The position numbers were made by a program, and so were the translations under genes. The notes below the pieces were generated by a model, which was given only the letters and a program-made list of their open reading frames with translations, ran no database searches and was not told the DNA's origin. From Arthrobacter stackebrandtii (GTDB taxonomy: Bacteria > Actinomycetota > Actinomycetes > Actinomycetales > Micrococcaceae), in assembly GCF_017876675.1 (NCBI RefSeq), contig NZ_JAGIOI010000001.1:3224001-3288000 (forward strand): DNA of 64,000 bases, given 5' to 3'. Shown here in pieces: positions 25,954-34,939 of the stretch (position 1 is the stretch's first letter; each line of letters begins with the position of its first letter).

Positions 25954-27285
25954 GTGACGATGAGCAGAATTCTGACAGTCCGTGGTGGTGTTCCACTCAA
26001 GGGACGTGTGCAGGTGCGCGGTGCCAAAAACCTCGTCCCCAAGGCGATGGTGGCGGCAATTCTGGGCAATTCGCCCTCAACGCTGCGCAATGTTCCGGAG
26101 ATCAAGGACGTCGAGGTGGTGACCTCGCTGCTGCAGATCCACGGCGTCACTGTGGACAAGGACCCCGTCACCGGCGACCTGACCATGAACCCGGCCAACG
26201 CCAAGAAGGCCTCCAGCGCCGAGATCAACACGCACGCCGGCGACTCCCGCATCCCCATCCTGCTGTGCGGGCCCCTGATCCACTCGATCGGCCACGCCTT
26301 CATCCCGGACCTTGGCGGCTGCAAGATCGGCGACCGCCCCATCGACTACCACCTGGAAGTCCTGCGCCAGTTCGGTGCCGTCGTGGACAAGACCGCCAGC
26401 GGCATCTCCATCTCCGCACCCACGGGCCTGAAGGGCACCAAGATCAACCTGCCGTACCCCAGCGTCGGCGCCACGGAACAGGTACTCCTCTCGGCCACGC
26501 GCGCAGAAGGCATCACGGAACTGACCGGCGCCGCCACGGAGCCGGAAATCATTGACCTGATCGCCATCCTGCAGAAGATGGGCGCCATCATCTCCGTCCA
26601 GACGGACCGCACCATCCGCATCGAGGGCGTCACCGAGCTGACCGGATACGACCACACCGCCCTCCCAGACCGCAACGAGTCCGCCTCCTGGGCCTCGGCG
26701 GCGCTCGTCACCGGCGGCGACATCTACGTCGAGGGCGCCAGCCAGCGCGACATGATGACGTTCGTGAACACCTTCCGCAAGATCGGCGGCGGCATGGACA
26801 TCCAGGACGACGGCATCCGGTTCTACCACAAGGGCGGCGCCTTGAAGCCGCTCGTCCTGGAAACGGACGTCCACCCGGGTTTCATGACGGACTGGCAGCA
26901 GCCCCTCGTCGTGGCGCTGACCCAGGCGGAGGGCGTGTCCATCGTCCACGAGACCGTCTACGAAAACCGCTTCGGCTTCACCGAGGCCCTGCGCCGGATG
27001 GGTGCCAGCATCCAGCTGCACCGCGAATGCCTCGGCAGCATCCCGTGCCGCTTCGGCCAGCGCAACTTCATCCACTCGGCCGTGATCTCCGGCTCCACCC
27101 CGCTCAAGGGTGCGGACATCCACGTCCCGGACCTGCGCGGCGGCTTCAGCCACATGATCGCAGCCCTCGCAGCCCAAGGCACCTCCACGGTCACGGGCAT
27201 CGATGTCATCTCCCGAGGCTACGAGCACTTCACGGCCAAGCTGGACGGCCTCGGCGCCGACTTCGACGTCCACGAATCCAAGTAG
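25954..27285 (+). CDS. murA: UDP-GlcNAc 1-carboxyvinyltransferase
   Basis: A 443-residue enzyme of the first committed peptidoglycan step, adding enolpyruvate to UDP-GlcNAc. The catalytic Cys123 lies in LGGCKIGDRPIDYHL; RGGFSHMIAALAAQG is the conserved C-terminal motif. GAKN (residues 23-26) is the substrate-binding stretch. GTG 25954 or ATG 25960 may start it. It heads the run murA-plsC-gpsA-ddl, which joins wall and phospholipid precursor synthesis. Confidence 0.93.
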   Translation: MTMSRILTVRGGVPLKGRVQVRGAKNLVPKAMVAAILGNSPSTLRNVPEIKDVEVVTSLLQIHGVTVDKDPVTGDLTMNPANAKKASSAEINTHAGDSRIPILLCGPLIHSIGHAFIPDLGGCKIGDRPIDYHLEVLRQFGAVVDKTASGISISAPTGLKGTKINLPYPSVGATEQVLLSATRAEGITELTGAATEPEIIDLIAILQKMGAIISVQTDRTIRIEGVTELTGYDHTALPDRNESASWASAALVTGGDIYVEGASQRDMMTFVNTFRKIGGGMDIQDDGIRFYHKGGALKPLVLETDVHPGFMTDWQQPLVVALTQAEGVSIVHETVYENRFGFTEALRRMGASIQLHRECLGSIPCRFGQRNFIHSAVISGSTPLKGADIHVPDLRGGFSHMIAALAAQGTSTVTGIDVISRGYEHFTAKLDGLGADFDVHESK

Positions 27286-27342
27286 CCAGCCAACCACCCC
27301 AAGCCAAGCACCCGACACGAGCACCCGAGGCGGATCACCACA

Positions 27343-28209
27343 GTGGCAAACCAGAAGCGGCCCTTCAAGCCCCACAGCATGGCGCTTGGCACGCGCATGT
27401 TCTTCGCGCTGCTCGCCGGAGTCGCGCGGCCCCTCATGAACGTCGTCATCGGCAAGGAATGGCACGGCCTGGACAAGCTGCCCCGCGACGAGGGCTTCAT
27501 CGTGGTCCCCAACCACTGCACCGAAATCGACCCCATCGTCGTCGGCCACATGCTCTACAACCAGAACATCATGCCGCACTTCCTCGCCAAGGACGGGCTC
27601 TTCAAGACCCCCGTCCTCGGCGCGGCCCTGCGCGGCGCCCACCAGATCCCGGTGGAGCGCAGCGGTGCGGGCGCCGGCAAGTCGCTCACGGCCGCGCAGG
27701 AAGTGCTCGACGGCGGCGGCGCAGTTGTGATCTACCCTGAAGGAACGCTCACCAGGGACCCCGAGCTGTGGCCCATGAAGGGGCGCACCGGTGCGGCCAG
27801 GCTCGCCCTGGGCACGGGCGCCAAGGTGGTGCCCGTGGTGCACTGGGGCGCCCAGGAAGTGTTCCCGCGCTATGCCAAGGGGTTCAAGGTTTTCCCGCGC
27901 AAAAAGGTCAAGGTGGTCGTCGGCGACCCCGTCGACCTCAGCGAATTCAACGGCCACGACGCCGACAAGGCCACCCTGGAGGCCATGACCGAGAAGATCA
28001 TGGACGCCATCACGGCCCTGCTTGAGGAGCTCCGCGGCGAGAAGGCCCCCACCCCGCGCTGGGACCCCGCCGCGCACCACCAGTCCAGCCACGGCCGCTT
28101 CGTCGAACGCGGCGCTGACGCCCAGGCCCCTGCGCGGGACACCGGGGCAGCCAAGACCAACAACACCGGGCACGACGCCGGAACAACAGATAAAGGGGAC
28201 GTCCAGTGA
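27343..28209 (+). CDS. plsC: 1-acyl-glycerol-3-phosphate acyltransferase
   Basis: A 288-residue PlsC-family acyltransferase making phosphatidic acid at the membrane. The HX4D motif is NHCTEID, the acceptor motif is YPEGTLTRDP, and GAHQIPVERS lies between. The last 45 residues are polar and low-complexity. Start GTG 27343, 57 bp after murA; the stop overlaps gpsA by 4 bp. Confidence 0.88.
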   Translation: MANQKRPFKPHSMALGTRMFFALLAGVARPLMNVVIGKEWHGLDKLPRDEGFIVVPNHCTEIDPIVVGHMLYNQNIMPHFLAKDGLFKTPVLGAALRGAHQIPVERSGAGAGKSLTAAQEVLDGGGAVVIYPEGTLTRDPELWPMKGRTGAARLALGTGAKVVPVVHWGAQEVFPRYAKGFKVFPRKKVKVVVGDPVDLSEFNGHDADKATLEAMTEKIMDAITALLEELRGEKAPTPRWDPAAHHQSSHGRFVERGADAQAPARDTGAAKTNNTGHDAGTTDKGDVQ

Positions 28210-29243
28210 GTTTCGTGGATGGCATTGCGCCGGTCAAGACAGCAGTTCTGGGTGCCGGCAGCTGGGGCACCACCTTCGCCAAGATCATGGGGGACGCCGC
28301 CGCAGGCACCGACCGCAAGATCGTCCTGTGGGGCCGTCGCCAGGAAGTCGTCGACCAGATCAACGACCACCACCGCAACCCGCGCTACCTCTCCACCACG
28401 GAGCTGCCGGAGAACATCTCCGCCTCCACGGATGTTGCCGAGGTCCTCAAGGATGCCCAGCTGGTTGTCCTGGCCGTACCCGCCCAGACGTTGCGCGAGC
28501 AGCTTCGCGGGTGGGCCGGGCTCATTGCCGAGGACGCCGTCGTGGTCAGCCTGATGAAGGGCCTGGAGCTGGGCACGGACCAGCGCATGTCCCAGGTCAT
28601 CGCGCAGGAGCTGAACCTCACCGAGGACCGCATCGTGGTGGTCTCCGGGCCCAACCTGGCCATGGAGATCGCGCGCCAGGAGCCCACGGCATCCGTTGTT
28701 GCGTGTGCCAGCGAGGCCACGGCCAAGTGGGTTGCCAACGTGTGCAAGCCCAGCTATTTCCGCCCCTACACCATCAACGATGTGGTGGGCGTGGAGATTG
28801 GCGGCATCGTGAAGAACGTGATCGCGCTGTGCGTGGGCATCTGCGAGGGCCAGAAGGTTGGCGACAACACCAAGGCCTCCGTCATCACCCGCGGGCTCGC
28901 CGAGACAACGCGGCTGGCCCTCGCCCTGGGCGGGCGTGCCGAGACCATGGCCGGGCTGGCCGGGCTGGGCGACCTCGTGGCCACCTGCTCCTCTTCCCTG
29001 AGCCGGAACCACACCGCCGGGCGCATGCTGGGCGAGGGTCTCACGCTCGATGAGGTCAACAACCGCATGACGCAGACCGCCGAGGGCATCAAGTCCGGCC
29101 GCGCCGTCTCGGACCTGGCCGCGAAGGTTGGCGTTGACATGCCCATCACCAACGCCGTGGTGGGCGTGCTTGAAGGTAAACTGACTGTCGATGATCTGGG
29201 CCCGCTCCTCCTGGCCCGCCAACTGAAATCCGAAGGCGATTAA
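28206..29243 (+). CDS. gpsA: Glycerol-3-phosphate dehydrogenase [NAD(P)+]
   Basis: A 345-residue cytoplasmic dehydrogenase that makes sn-glycerol-3-phosphate from dihydroxyacetone phosphate. The Rossmann motif is VLGAGSWGTTFAK; the catalytic lysine region is GGIVKNVIALCVGICEG, with GLGDLVATC further on. The product feeds the plsC pathway upstream and could feed CDP-glycerol for the glycerophosphate transferase at 52.8 kb. Coupled to plsC (GTGA overlap). Confidence 0.95.
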   Translation: MSFVDGIAPVKTAVLGAGSWGTTFAKIMGDAAAGTDRKIVLWGRRQEVVDQINDHHRNPRYLSTTELPENISASTDVAEVLKDAQLVVLAVPAQTLREQLRGWAGLIAEDAVVVSLMKGLELGTDQRMSQVIAQELNLTEDRIVVVSGPNLAMEIARQEPTASVVACASEATAKWVANVCKPSYFRPYTINDVVGVEIGGIVKNVIALCVGICEGQKVGDNTKASVITRGLAETTRLALALGGRAETMAGLAGLGDLVATCSSSLSRNHTAGRMLGEGLTLDEVNNRMTQTAEGIKSGRAVSDLAAKVGVDMPITNAVVGVLEGKLTVDDLGPLLLARQLKSEGD

Positions 29244-29247
29244 ACGC

Positions 29248-30384
29248 GTGATAACTGATTCCCCCGCCACCACCGCGCGCACCCGCGTGGCCATTCTCTT
29301 CGGCGGGCGCTCCAGCGAGCATGCCGTGAGCTGCGTGACGGCCGCCGGCGTCCTGGGCGCCATTGACCGGGGGAAGTACGACGTCGTTCCCATCGGCATC
29401 GCTAAGAGCGGCCAGTGGGTTTTGGCCGGGCCGGAGATCGAAGGCTGGTCCCTCAAGGACGGTGCCCTGCCGGAGATCAAGGCGGGGGACAAGACGGTGT
29501 CGCTGGCCCACCTGGGCGGCGGCCACCAGCTGGTGGTTTCCGCCGCGGCCGAGGTTCCCCAGGAACTGGGCGCCGTTGACGTGGTGTTTCCGCTGCTGCA
29601 CGGGCCGTGGGGCGAGGATGGCACCATCCAGGGCCTGCTGGAACTCTCCGACACCCGCTATGTGGGTGCGGGGGTGCTGGCGTCGGCCATCGGCATGGAC
29701 AAGCACTTCATGAAGGTGGTCTTTGAGGCTGCCGGGCTGGCTGTCGGCCCGTACGTCGCCGTGACGGACCGCGAGTGGACCGTCGATCCGGCCAAGGTGC
29801 GCGCGCGGGTTGAGGCCTTGGGCTTCCCCGTGTTCGTGAAGCCTGCGCGTGCGGGCTCGTCCATGGGCATCTCCAAGGTGGATTCCGTGGAGGAGCTTGA
29901 TGCCGCCATTGCCGAGGCACGTGAACACGACCTCAAGCTCGTCATCGAGGCCGGCATCACCGGCCGCGAAATTGAGATCGCCGTCCTCGAGGGCCGGGGG
30001 AGCAATGCCCCGCGCGTCTCGCTGCCCGGCGAGATCGCCATGGTCGACGGTGCCCACCACGCCTTCTACGACTTCGAGGCGAAGTACGTCCAGGGCGATG
30101 CCGTGGCCCTCAGCTGCCCGGCCGACATGCCGGAGGCGGACGTCGCCCGCATCCAGGAACAGGCCGCCCTGGCCTTTGACGCTGTCGGCGCCGAGGGACT
30201 CTCCCGCGTGGACTTCTTCTACACTGCAACCGGCGAGCTCATCATCAACGAGATCAACACGATGCCCGGCTTCACGCCGAGCTCCATGTATCCGCAGATG
30301 TGGGAGGCCTCGGGCCTGCCCTACGCGGACCTGATCGACGAGCTGATCCAGCTGGCACTGCACCGCAAGGTCGGCCTCCGCTAA
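29248..30384 (+). CDS. ddl: D-alanine--D-alanine ligase
   Basis: A 378-residue ATP-grasp ligase forming the D-Ala-D-Ala dipeptide. Signatures are LFGGRSSEHAVSCVTAAGV, PLLHGPWGEDGTIQGLLE, FVKPARAGSSMGISKV and INEINTMPGFTPSSMYP. GTG 29248 starts 4 bp after gpsA. Last gene of the murA run; a 32-bp tandem repeat array follows 10 bp after the stop. Confidence 0.95.
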   Translation: MITDSPATTARTRVAILFGGRSSEHAVSCVTAAGVLGAIDRGKYDVVPIGIAKSGQWVLAGPEIEGWSLKDGALPEIKAGDKTVSLAHLGGGHQLVVSAAAEVPQELGAVDVVFPLLHGPWGEDGTIQGLLELSDTRYVGAGVLASAIGMDKHFMKVVFEAAGLAVGPYVAVTDREWTVDPAKVRARVEALGFPVFVKPARAGSSMGISKVDSVEELDAAIAEAREHDLKLVIEAGITGREIEIAVLEGRGSNAPRVSLPGEIAMVDGAHHAFYDFEAKYVQGDAVALSCPADMPEADVARIQEQAALAFDAVGAEGLSRVDFFYTATGELIINEINTMPGFTPSSMYPQMWEASGLPYADLIDELIQLALHRKVGLR

Positions 30385-30394
30385 ACCCCCTACT

Positions 30395-30509
30395 GACGCC
30401 GCATCAGATATGTACCGTTCTTCCCCGACGCGGCATCAGATAATCCGCTTTTTCCCCCGACGCGGCATCAGATAAGTCCCGTTTCTCGCCGACGCCGCAT
30501 CGCCGACGG
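30395..30509. repeat. Tandem 32-bp intergenic repeats after ddl
   Basis: Units start at 30395, 30427 and 30459, with a truncated copy at 30491, each 32 bp apart. The core GACGC(G/C)GCATCAGATA is nearly invariant; the following 16 bp vary around CCGTTTTTCCCC. The core and exact period separate this from chance. Not a CRISPR: the variable part is only 16 bp and no cas genes are present. Confidence 0.85.
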
Positions 30510-30842
30510 ACCTTGACAGGCGGGACGCTGCCATGCCGGCGCCTCAGCCGGAGCCGCGCGGCCGGTTCCCGGTTCCGTGAACGACGGCGCACATCTCTCC
30601 CACGCTTTCGAGCGGCTGCGCCTCCTGCATGGGTGGTCTCCGCGTGTCACAAAGTGAACAGCCGGAAAACAGCAGGTTGCATTGTGACATTCACTTCGCG
30701 CCAACCACCTGAACTGTTGGTTAACTTCCTTCAATTCCGCGAAAAACAGCCCTTTTCGGGCGGTTCCCTGAACTAGCGTCATCACTGAACGCGGCATCTG
30801 CGGATGCCGGAAAAGTTGAAACGTTGAATCAGGCGATCGGAG
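30510..30842. other. Intergenic region before surface-polymer genes
   Basis: No gene is seen. TGTCACAA (30645-30652) and TTGTGACA (30682-30689) form an inverted repeat with a 29-nt loop, and AGTGAA/TTCACT follow each arm. The stretch from about 30640 to 30780 is AT-richer than its surroundings and probably holds the promoter of the next gene; GGAG at 30839-30842 is its ribosome site. Confidence 0.4.
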
Positions 30843-30851
30843 ATGGGCGGC

Positions 30852-31595
30852 ATGCTCGTTGAATCGAAACACGAACCAGGGCAGCTGGCGGCATGGCTTG
30901 CTGACGCCGGCCTGGCGCTGCGTCCCTTCATGGGACCGCGCTCCGGCCGCGGCCGGCTGTCCGTCGTGCTGCTCGGTTCCGGCAACGAGCAGGAAGCCGC
31001 ACTGACCATTGCAACGCTGCTGGACTCCTCGTTCCAGGACTTCCGCGTCGAGCTTCCTGCCGGGATGCTCAAGCAGGGCACCGAGATCGGCCGGTGGCTG
31101 GCCGGGGACGACCGGTTCAGCGATGCCTCGGTGTTCGCCAAGCATGTGGCCCAGTCGGAGACGGTGCTGGTGCTTCCGGCGGGGCTCCTGCTGACCAAGT
31201 ACAGCATCGAGGCCATCTATGAGGCGCTGCAGCAGCCGGGCACCAGTGTTGTCCGCACTGTTGTGCCCGGCAGGCCGCAGGCACTGGAGTTCTGGGATGC
31301 CCAGTTCCTGCGCAACGAAGGTTTCGAACAGGCCGAGGCGGCCGCACGCCGGGCCGGCGCCGAGCGGTGGATCGACGGCGCAGCCCTGGGCCTGCACTTT
31401 GTCGGCGAGCCGGCACCCAAGGTGTTCTTCCGGCGCGGTGCGGCGGAGCGGCACATCGTGGATGTCAACGTGCTGCCCGGCCCGCCCAAGCAGGGCAGGG
31501 GCGGTGCCAAGGGGGCAAGGCACTACGCCCGCGCCATCCTCCGCCGGCTGAAGGCACTCGGCAACCGTGCAGGCGGAACGGCAGCCCGTGGATAG
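30852..31595 (+). CDS. Degenerate GT2-like protein
   Basis: About 247 residues from ATG 30852 (GGAG nine bases upstream; ATG 30843 is an alternative). LSVVLLGSGNEQEAALTIATLLDSSFQDFRVEL resembles the first strand-helix-strand of family-2 glycosyltransferases (split here as LSVVLLGSGNEQEA and LLDSSFQDFRVEL). No DxD metal-binding motif can be found, so it may be inactive or an accessory subunit. It overlaps the following glycosyltransferase gene, implying a joint role in surface glycan assembly. The C-terminus is basic (RHYARAILRRLKALGNR). Function is not established. Confidence 0.5.
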   Translation: MLVESKHEPGQLAAWLADAGLALRPFMGPRSGRGRLSVVLLGSGNEQEAALTIATLLDSSFQDFRVELPAGMLKQGTEIGRWLAGDDRFSDASVFAKHVAQSETVLVLPAGLLLTKYSIEAIYEALQQPGTSVVRTVVPGRPQALEFWDAQFLRNEGFEQAEAAARRAGAERWIDGAALGLHFVGEPAPKVFFRRGAAERHIVDVNVLPGPPKQGRGGAKGARHYARAILRRLKALGNRAGGTAARG

Positions 31596-33465
31596 TGTCG
31601 TCGTCCCGCTGGGGACCATTGACGCCGCAACAGCCGTGGCATCCCTGGGGCTGGATGCCAACAAGCCGGGGTGGCACAAGCGCGACATCCTGGACGCCGG
31701 CCTGGCCCGGGACCTCAGCAACCCGCCCGGCCCCTGGCACCAGGACTATGTTGTCGTCGTCCAAAGCCTGGGCAGGCTCCGCGAAACCCTGCCCCTGTTC
31801 TCGGCCGAAGGCCGGGCAAAGCACCTTGCCGTCGTGGTCGAGCAGTCGGACCCCACCCGCCCCTTCCACACGGGCCTCGCCGCAACAGCGGCCGAATCCG
31901 TCACACTGGGCACCCTGGACTGGCTTCCGGGAGCAAGGGTCATCGAGGTGGCCTCCGCCGGCTGGCTGGACGTCCACGGGGTCCTGGCCGCTGTGGCTGC
32001 CCAGGGCCGGCGCACGCTGCCGCTGGGCGGGCTCCGCCTCGGCGTCGCAGGCAAGGACACTGCTGCCTGGGCCGCCGCCGACCCGCAGGCCCGCTGGGTC
32101 TCACCCGACGTCGACATGGACATGGTGGAGCCGGTCGACTCCATGGACGTCATGGCCGGGCCCGCAGAAGGGCCCGCAGAAGGCCTCGCCGCGCAACTGG
32201 CACCCGTGGATCCGTTCAACAGCTCACCCGCCGGATTCAAGACATTCCCGGGGCGCAGCACCGCATCGCTGGAGGCCATCGACGGCGGCACCTGGTGGAA
32301 GCTGACCGGGCAGGAAACAGCCGGCACCGAGCCGCTCCTGCTGGACACCAGGACCGGCGGCTTCACCGAAATCCACATCGGCGCACTCCGGAACTTCTGG
32401 AGCGTGCAGCTGGAAGGTCTTGAGTCACTGACACCCATGGCCTGTGCCAGGGCCCTGTCCCAGCTCGCCGCCTCAGGCGTTCCGCTCACCCTGGGTGCCA
32501 TCCCGCCACTGGCGGAAGGCCTCCTGGGCACGGAAACCATGGCCGCCCTCCGGGAGAACGCGGGCCCCACAGATTCCGCCACCGACCGCGAAGCGGCCTC
32601 CATCGCCACCCGCCGCACCGCGCTGCGCGCCTTCCTGCCGCGCTACCGGGGCGGGGTGCTCCGCCGGGCCGCAGGCCTTGCCGATTCCCTGGACCCGGCC
32701 ATCTCCGTCCTGCTCGCATCCAAGCGCCCGGCCATGGTGCCGCATGCGCTGGCGCAGGTCGCCCGGCAGAGCTGGACCAACACGGAAACCGTCCTCATCC
32801 TCCACGGCGTGGATGAGCTTGGCCCCGAAGGCGACGCCGCCGTTGCCGCCTTCCCCGGGTTGCTCACCGTCGTCCACGCGCCGCAAAGCCTGACCCTGGG
32901 CGGCGCACTTAACCTGGGCGCGGGGCAGGCCTCGGGCGAGTACCTCGCCAAGATGGACGACGACGACTGGTACGGCCCGCGGCACCTGGAAGATTTGTTT
33001 TTGGCCCGGGAATACTCGGACGCCGTCCTGGTGGGCAGCCCCGTTGAGTTCACCTACCTGGAGGGGCCGGACATCACCACCCGCCGGTCCCATGCGGGGG
33101 AGCAGTACACCCGCCACGTGGCAGGGGGAACCATGTTCATCTCCGCCCACGACCTGCGGGCAGCCGGCGGCTGGCGCAACGCCCCCAGGGCCGTGGACCG
33201 GGCCCTCCTGGACGCAGTCCTGGCAGCCGGCGGCACCGTCTACCGCAACCACGGACAGAACTACATGATGCACCGGCGCTCCGGCAGCGGCCCCGCCCAC
33301 ACGTGGCAGGCCGACGATTCAGTCTTCCTGCAGGACACCCTCGAGCAGTGGAACGGCTTCCGGCCGGCCCCGCAGATGGACCTGCCGCCACGGGAACCGC
33401 TGCAGGAGCGCCGCTCCGCCGGATACCGGAGCTGGTTCTCCGCGGGGCACCATGCCCCGGCCTGA
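31567..33465 (+). CDS. Glycosyltransferase, GT2-type C-terminal domain
   Basis: A 632-residue protein; GTG 31567 or GTG 31588 may start it, both overlapping the upstream gene. The N-terminal 370 residues are not recognised. The C-terminal GT-A domain (about 375-600) has ISVLLASKRP at its start, the metal-binding cluster YLAKMDDDDWYG, and a late HTWQADD motif. The same DDDD and HTWQ landmarks occur in the protein at 49493-51394, so the two share a catalytic module. Likely cytoplasmic, working on a lipid-linked or exported glycan. Confidence 0.7.
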   Translation: MQAERQPVDSVVVPLGTIDAATAVASLGLDANKPGWHKRDILDAGLARDLSNPPGPWHQDYVVVVQSLGRLRETLPLFSAEGRAKHLAVVVEQSDPTRPFHTGLAATAAESVTLGTLDWLPGARVIEVASAGWLDVHGVLAAVAAQGRRTLPLGGLRLGVAGKDTAAWAAADPQARWVSPDVDMDMVEPVDSMDVMAGPAEGPAEGLAAQLAPVDPFNSSPAGFKTFPGRSTASLEAIDGGTWWKLTGQETAGTEPLLLDTRTGGFTEIHIGALRNFWSVQLEGLESLTPMACARALSQLAASGVPLTLGAIPPLAEGLLGTETMAALRENAGPTDSATDREAASIATRRTALRAFLPRYRGGVLRRAAGLADSLDPAISVLLASKRPAMVPHALAQVARQSWTNTETVLILHGVDELGPEGDAAVAAFPGLLTVVHAPQSLTLGGALNLGAGQASGEYLAKMDDDDWYGPRHLEDLFLAREYSDAVLVGSPVEFTYLEGPDITTRRSHAGEQYTRHVAGGTMFISAHDLRAAGGWRNAPRAVDRALLDAVLAAGGTVYRNHGQNYMMHRRSGSGPAHTWQADDSVFLQDTLEQWNGFRPAPQMDLPPREPLQERRSAGYRSWFSAGHHAPA

Positions 33466-33559
33466 CCGGCACCGGCCCGGGAGCGCCACCCACTTGCACA
33501 CACAACAAACCATTCGGGGCCACGCCGGCTCCAACCATGAATCAGGGAGCACTATAACC

Positions 33560-34939
33560 ATGCGAATCAGCGTCATCGGCACGGGATACCTCGGCGCCAC
33601 ACATGCCGCATGCCTGGCCGAGATGGGTTTTGAGGTCATCGGCATGGACACCGACCCCGCCAAGGTCGCCGCGCTCGCCGAGGGGCGGCTGCCCTTCCAC
33701 GAGCCGGCGCTGCCGGAACTGCTGCGCAAGCACGTCCAGTCGGGCCGACTGAGGTTCACCACGTCCATGGCCGAGACCGCAGCCTTCGCCAACGTCCACT
33801 TCCTGGCCGTGGGCACCCCGCAGGCCAGTGAGGACGGCACGGCCGATGTCTCCCAGATCGACGGCGCCCTCCGCGCCCTGCTGGCCCACGTCGACCAGGA
33901 CGCCCTGGTCATCGGAAAGTCCACAGTCCCTGTCGGCACCGCACGCCGCCTGGCCTCCATGGCCAAGAAGCTCGCCCGCCCGGGCACCACGGTGGAGCTC
34001 GCCTGGAACCCCGAATTCCTCCGCGAGGGCTACGCCGTCAAGGACACACTCGCCCCCGACCGCCTGGTCTTCGGCACGGACAGCGGCACCGGGCTCCCCA
34101 TCCTCCGCAACGTCTACGCCACGGCCCTGGCCGCCGGCACGCCGCTGGTCGAGACGGACTTTGAAACCGCCGAACTCGTCAAGGTCGCAGCCAACGCCTT
34201 CCTCGCCACCAAGATCTCCTTCATCAACGCCTTCGCCGAGATCACCGAGGTGGCGGGCGGGGACATCACAACCCTGGCAGACGCCATCGGCATGGACGAG
34301 AGAATCGGGCGCCGCTTCCTCAACGCCGGCGTGGGCTTCGGCGGCGGCTGCCTCCCCAAGGACATCCGCGCGCTCCAAGCCCGCACCCGCGAGCTGGGCC
34401 TCGGAAACACCATGGACTTCCTCGCATCGGTCGACGCGCTCAACCTGCGCCGCCGCGACAAGGTCGTGGAACTCGTGGAGCTCGCACTCACGGGGTCCGG
34501 GGCCCGGCCCCAGGTGGCCATCCTCGGCGCCAGCTTCAAGCCCGAGAGCGACGATGTCCGCGATTCGCCGGCCCTGGATGTCGCCGCCCGCCTGCATGAA
34601 CGCGGCTTCGCCGTGTCCGTGTTTGACCCCATCGCCCGCCACAGTGCCGCGCAGCGCCGCCCCGAGCTTGACTACCCGGAAACCATCGAAGGCGCCGTGG
34701 CGGGGGCCGACGCCGTCGTCCTCCTGACCGAATGGCGGCAGTTCCGCGAGCTCGTGCCGGGCGACCTTGACGCCCTGGTGCGCCGCCGCAACATCATCGA
34801 CGGCCGCAATGTGCTGGATGCCGCCCAATGGCTCGACGGCGGATGGAACTTTTGGCAGCTCGGCCGGAAGCCCGCGGATGGTTGCGCGGCCGTGCCCGCT
34901 GCCGCCGCCGGGCTGGACGCGCTGGCGGTGCGCGCGTGA
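33560..34939 (+). CDS. ugd: UDP-glucose 6-dehydrogenase
   Basis: A 459-residue NAD-dependent dehydrogenase converting UDP-glucose to UDP-glucuronate. The Rossmann start is MRISVIGTGYLGATHAACLA; the catalytic cysteine is in GFGGGCLPKD; NPEFLREGYAVKD and GASFKPESDDVRDSP are typical Ugd motifs. ATG 33560 follows CAGGGAGC and is preferred over the longer frame. The last 30 residues are extra. It provides uronic acid precursor for the surrounding glycosyltransferases. GTGA overlap with the next gene. Confidence 0.9.
   Translation: MRISVIGTGYLGATHAACLAEMGFEVIGMDTDPAKVAALAEGRLPFHEPALPELLRKHVQSGRLRFTTSMAETAAFANVHFLAVGTPQASEDGTADVSQIDGALRALLAHVDQDALVIGKSTVPVGTARRLASMAKKLARPGTTVELAWNPEFLREGYAVKDTLAPDRLVFGTDSGTGLPILRNVYATALAAGTPLVETDFETAELVKVAANAFLATKISFINAFAEITEVAGGDITTLADAIGMDERIGRRFLNAGVGFGGGCLPKDIRALQARTRELGLGNTMDFLASVDALNLRRRDKVVELVELALTGSGARPQVAILGASFKPESDDVRDSPALDVAARLHERGFAVSVFDPIARHSAAQRRPELDYPETIEGAVAGADAVVLLTEWRQFRELVPGDLDALVRRRNIIDGRNVLDAAQWLDGGWNFWQLGRKPADGCAAVPAAAAGLDALAVRA

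Noticed and set aside
26077-28173. 698-codon minus-strand frame across murA and plsC
   Set aside because: Shadow of two well-recognised genes in high-GC DNA.
30395-30509. CRISPR array
   Set aside because: Variable parts are 16 bp and partly conserved, only three and a half units, no cas genes.
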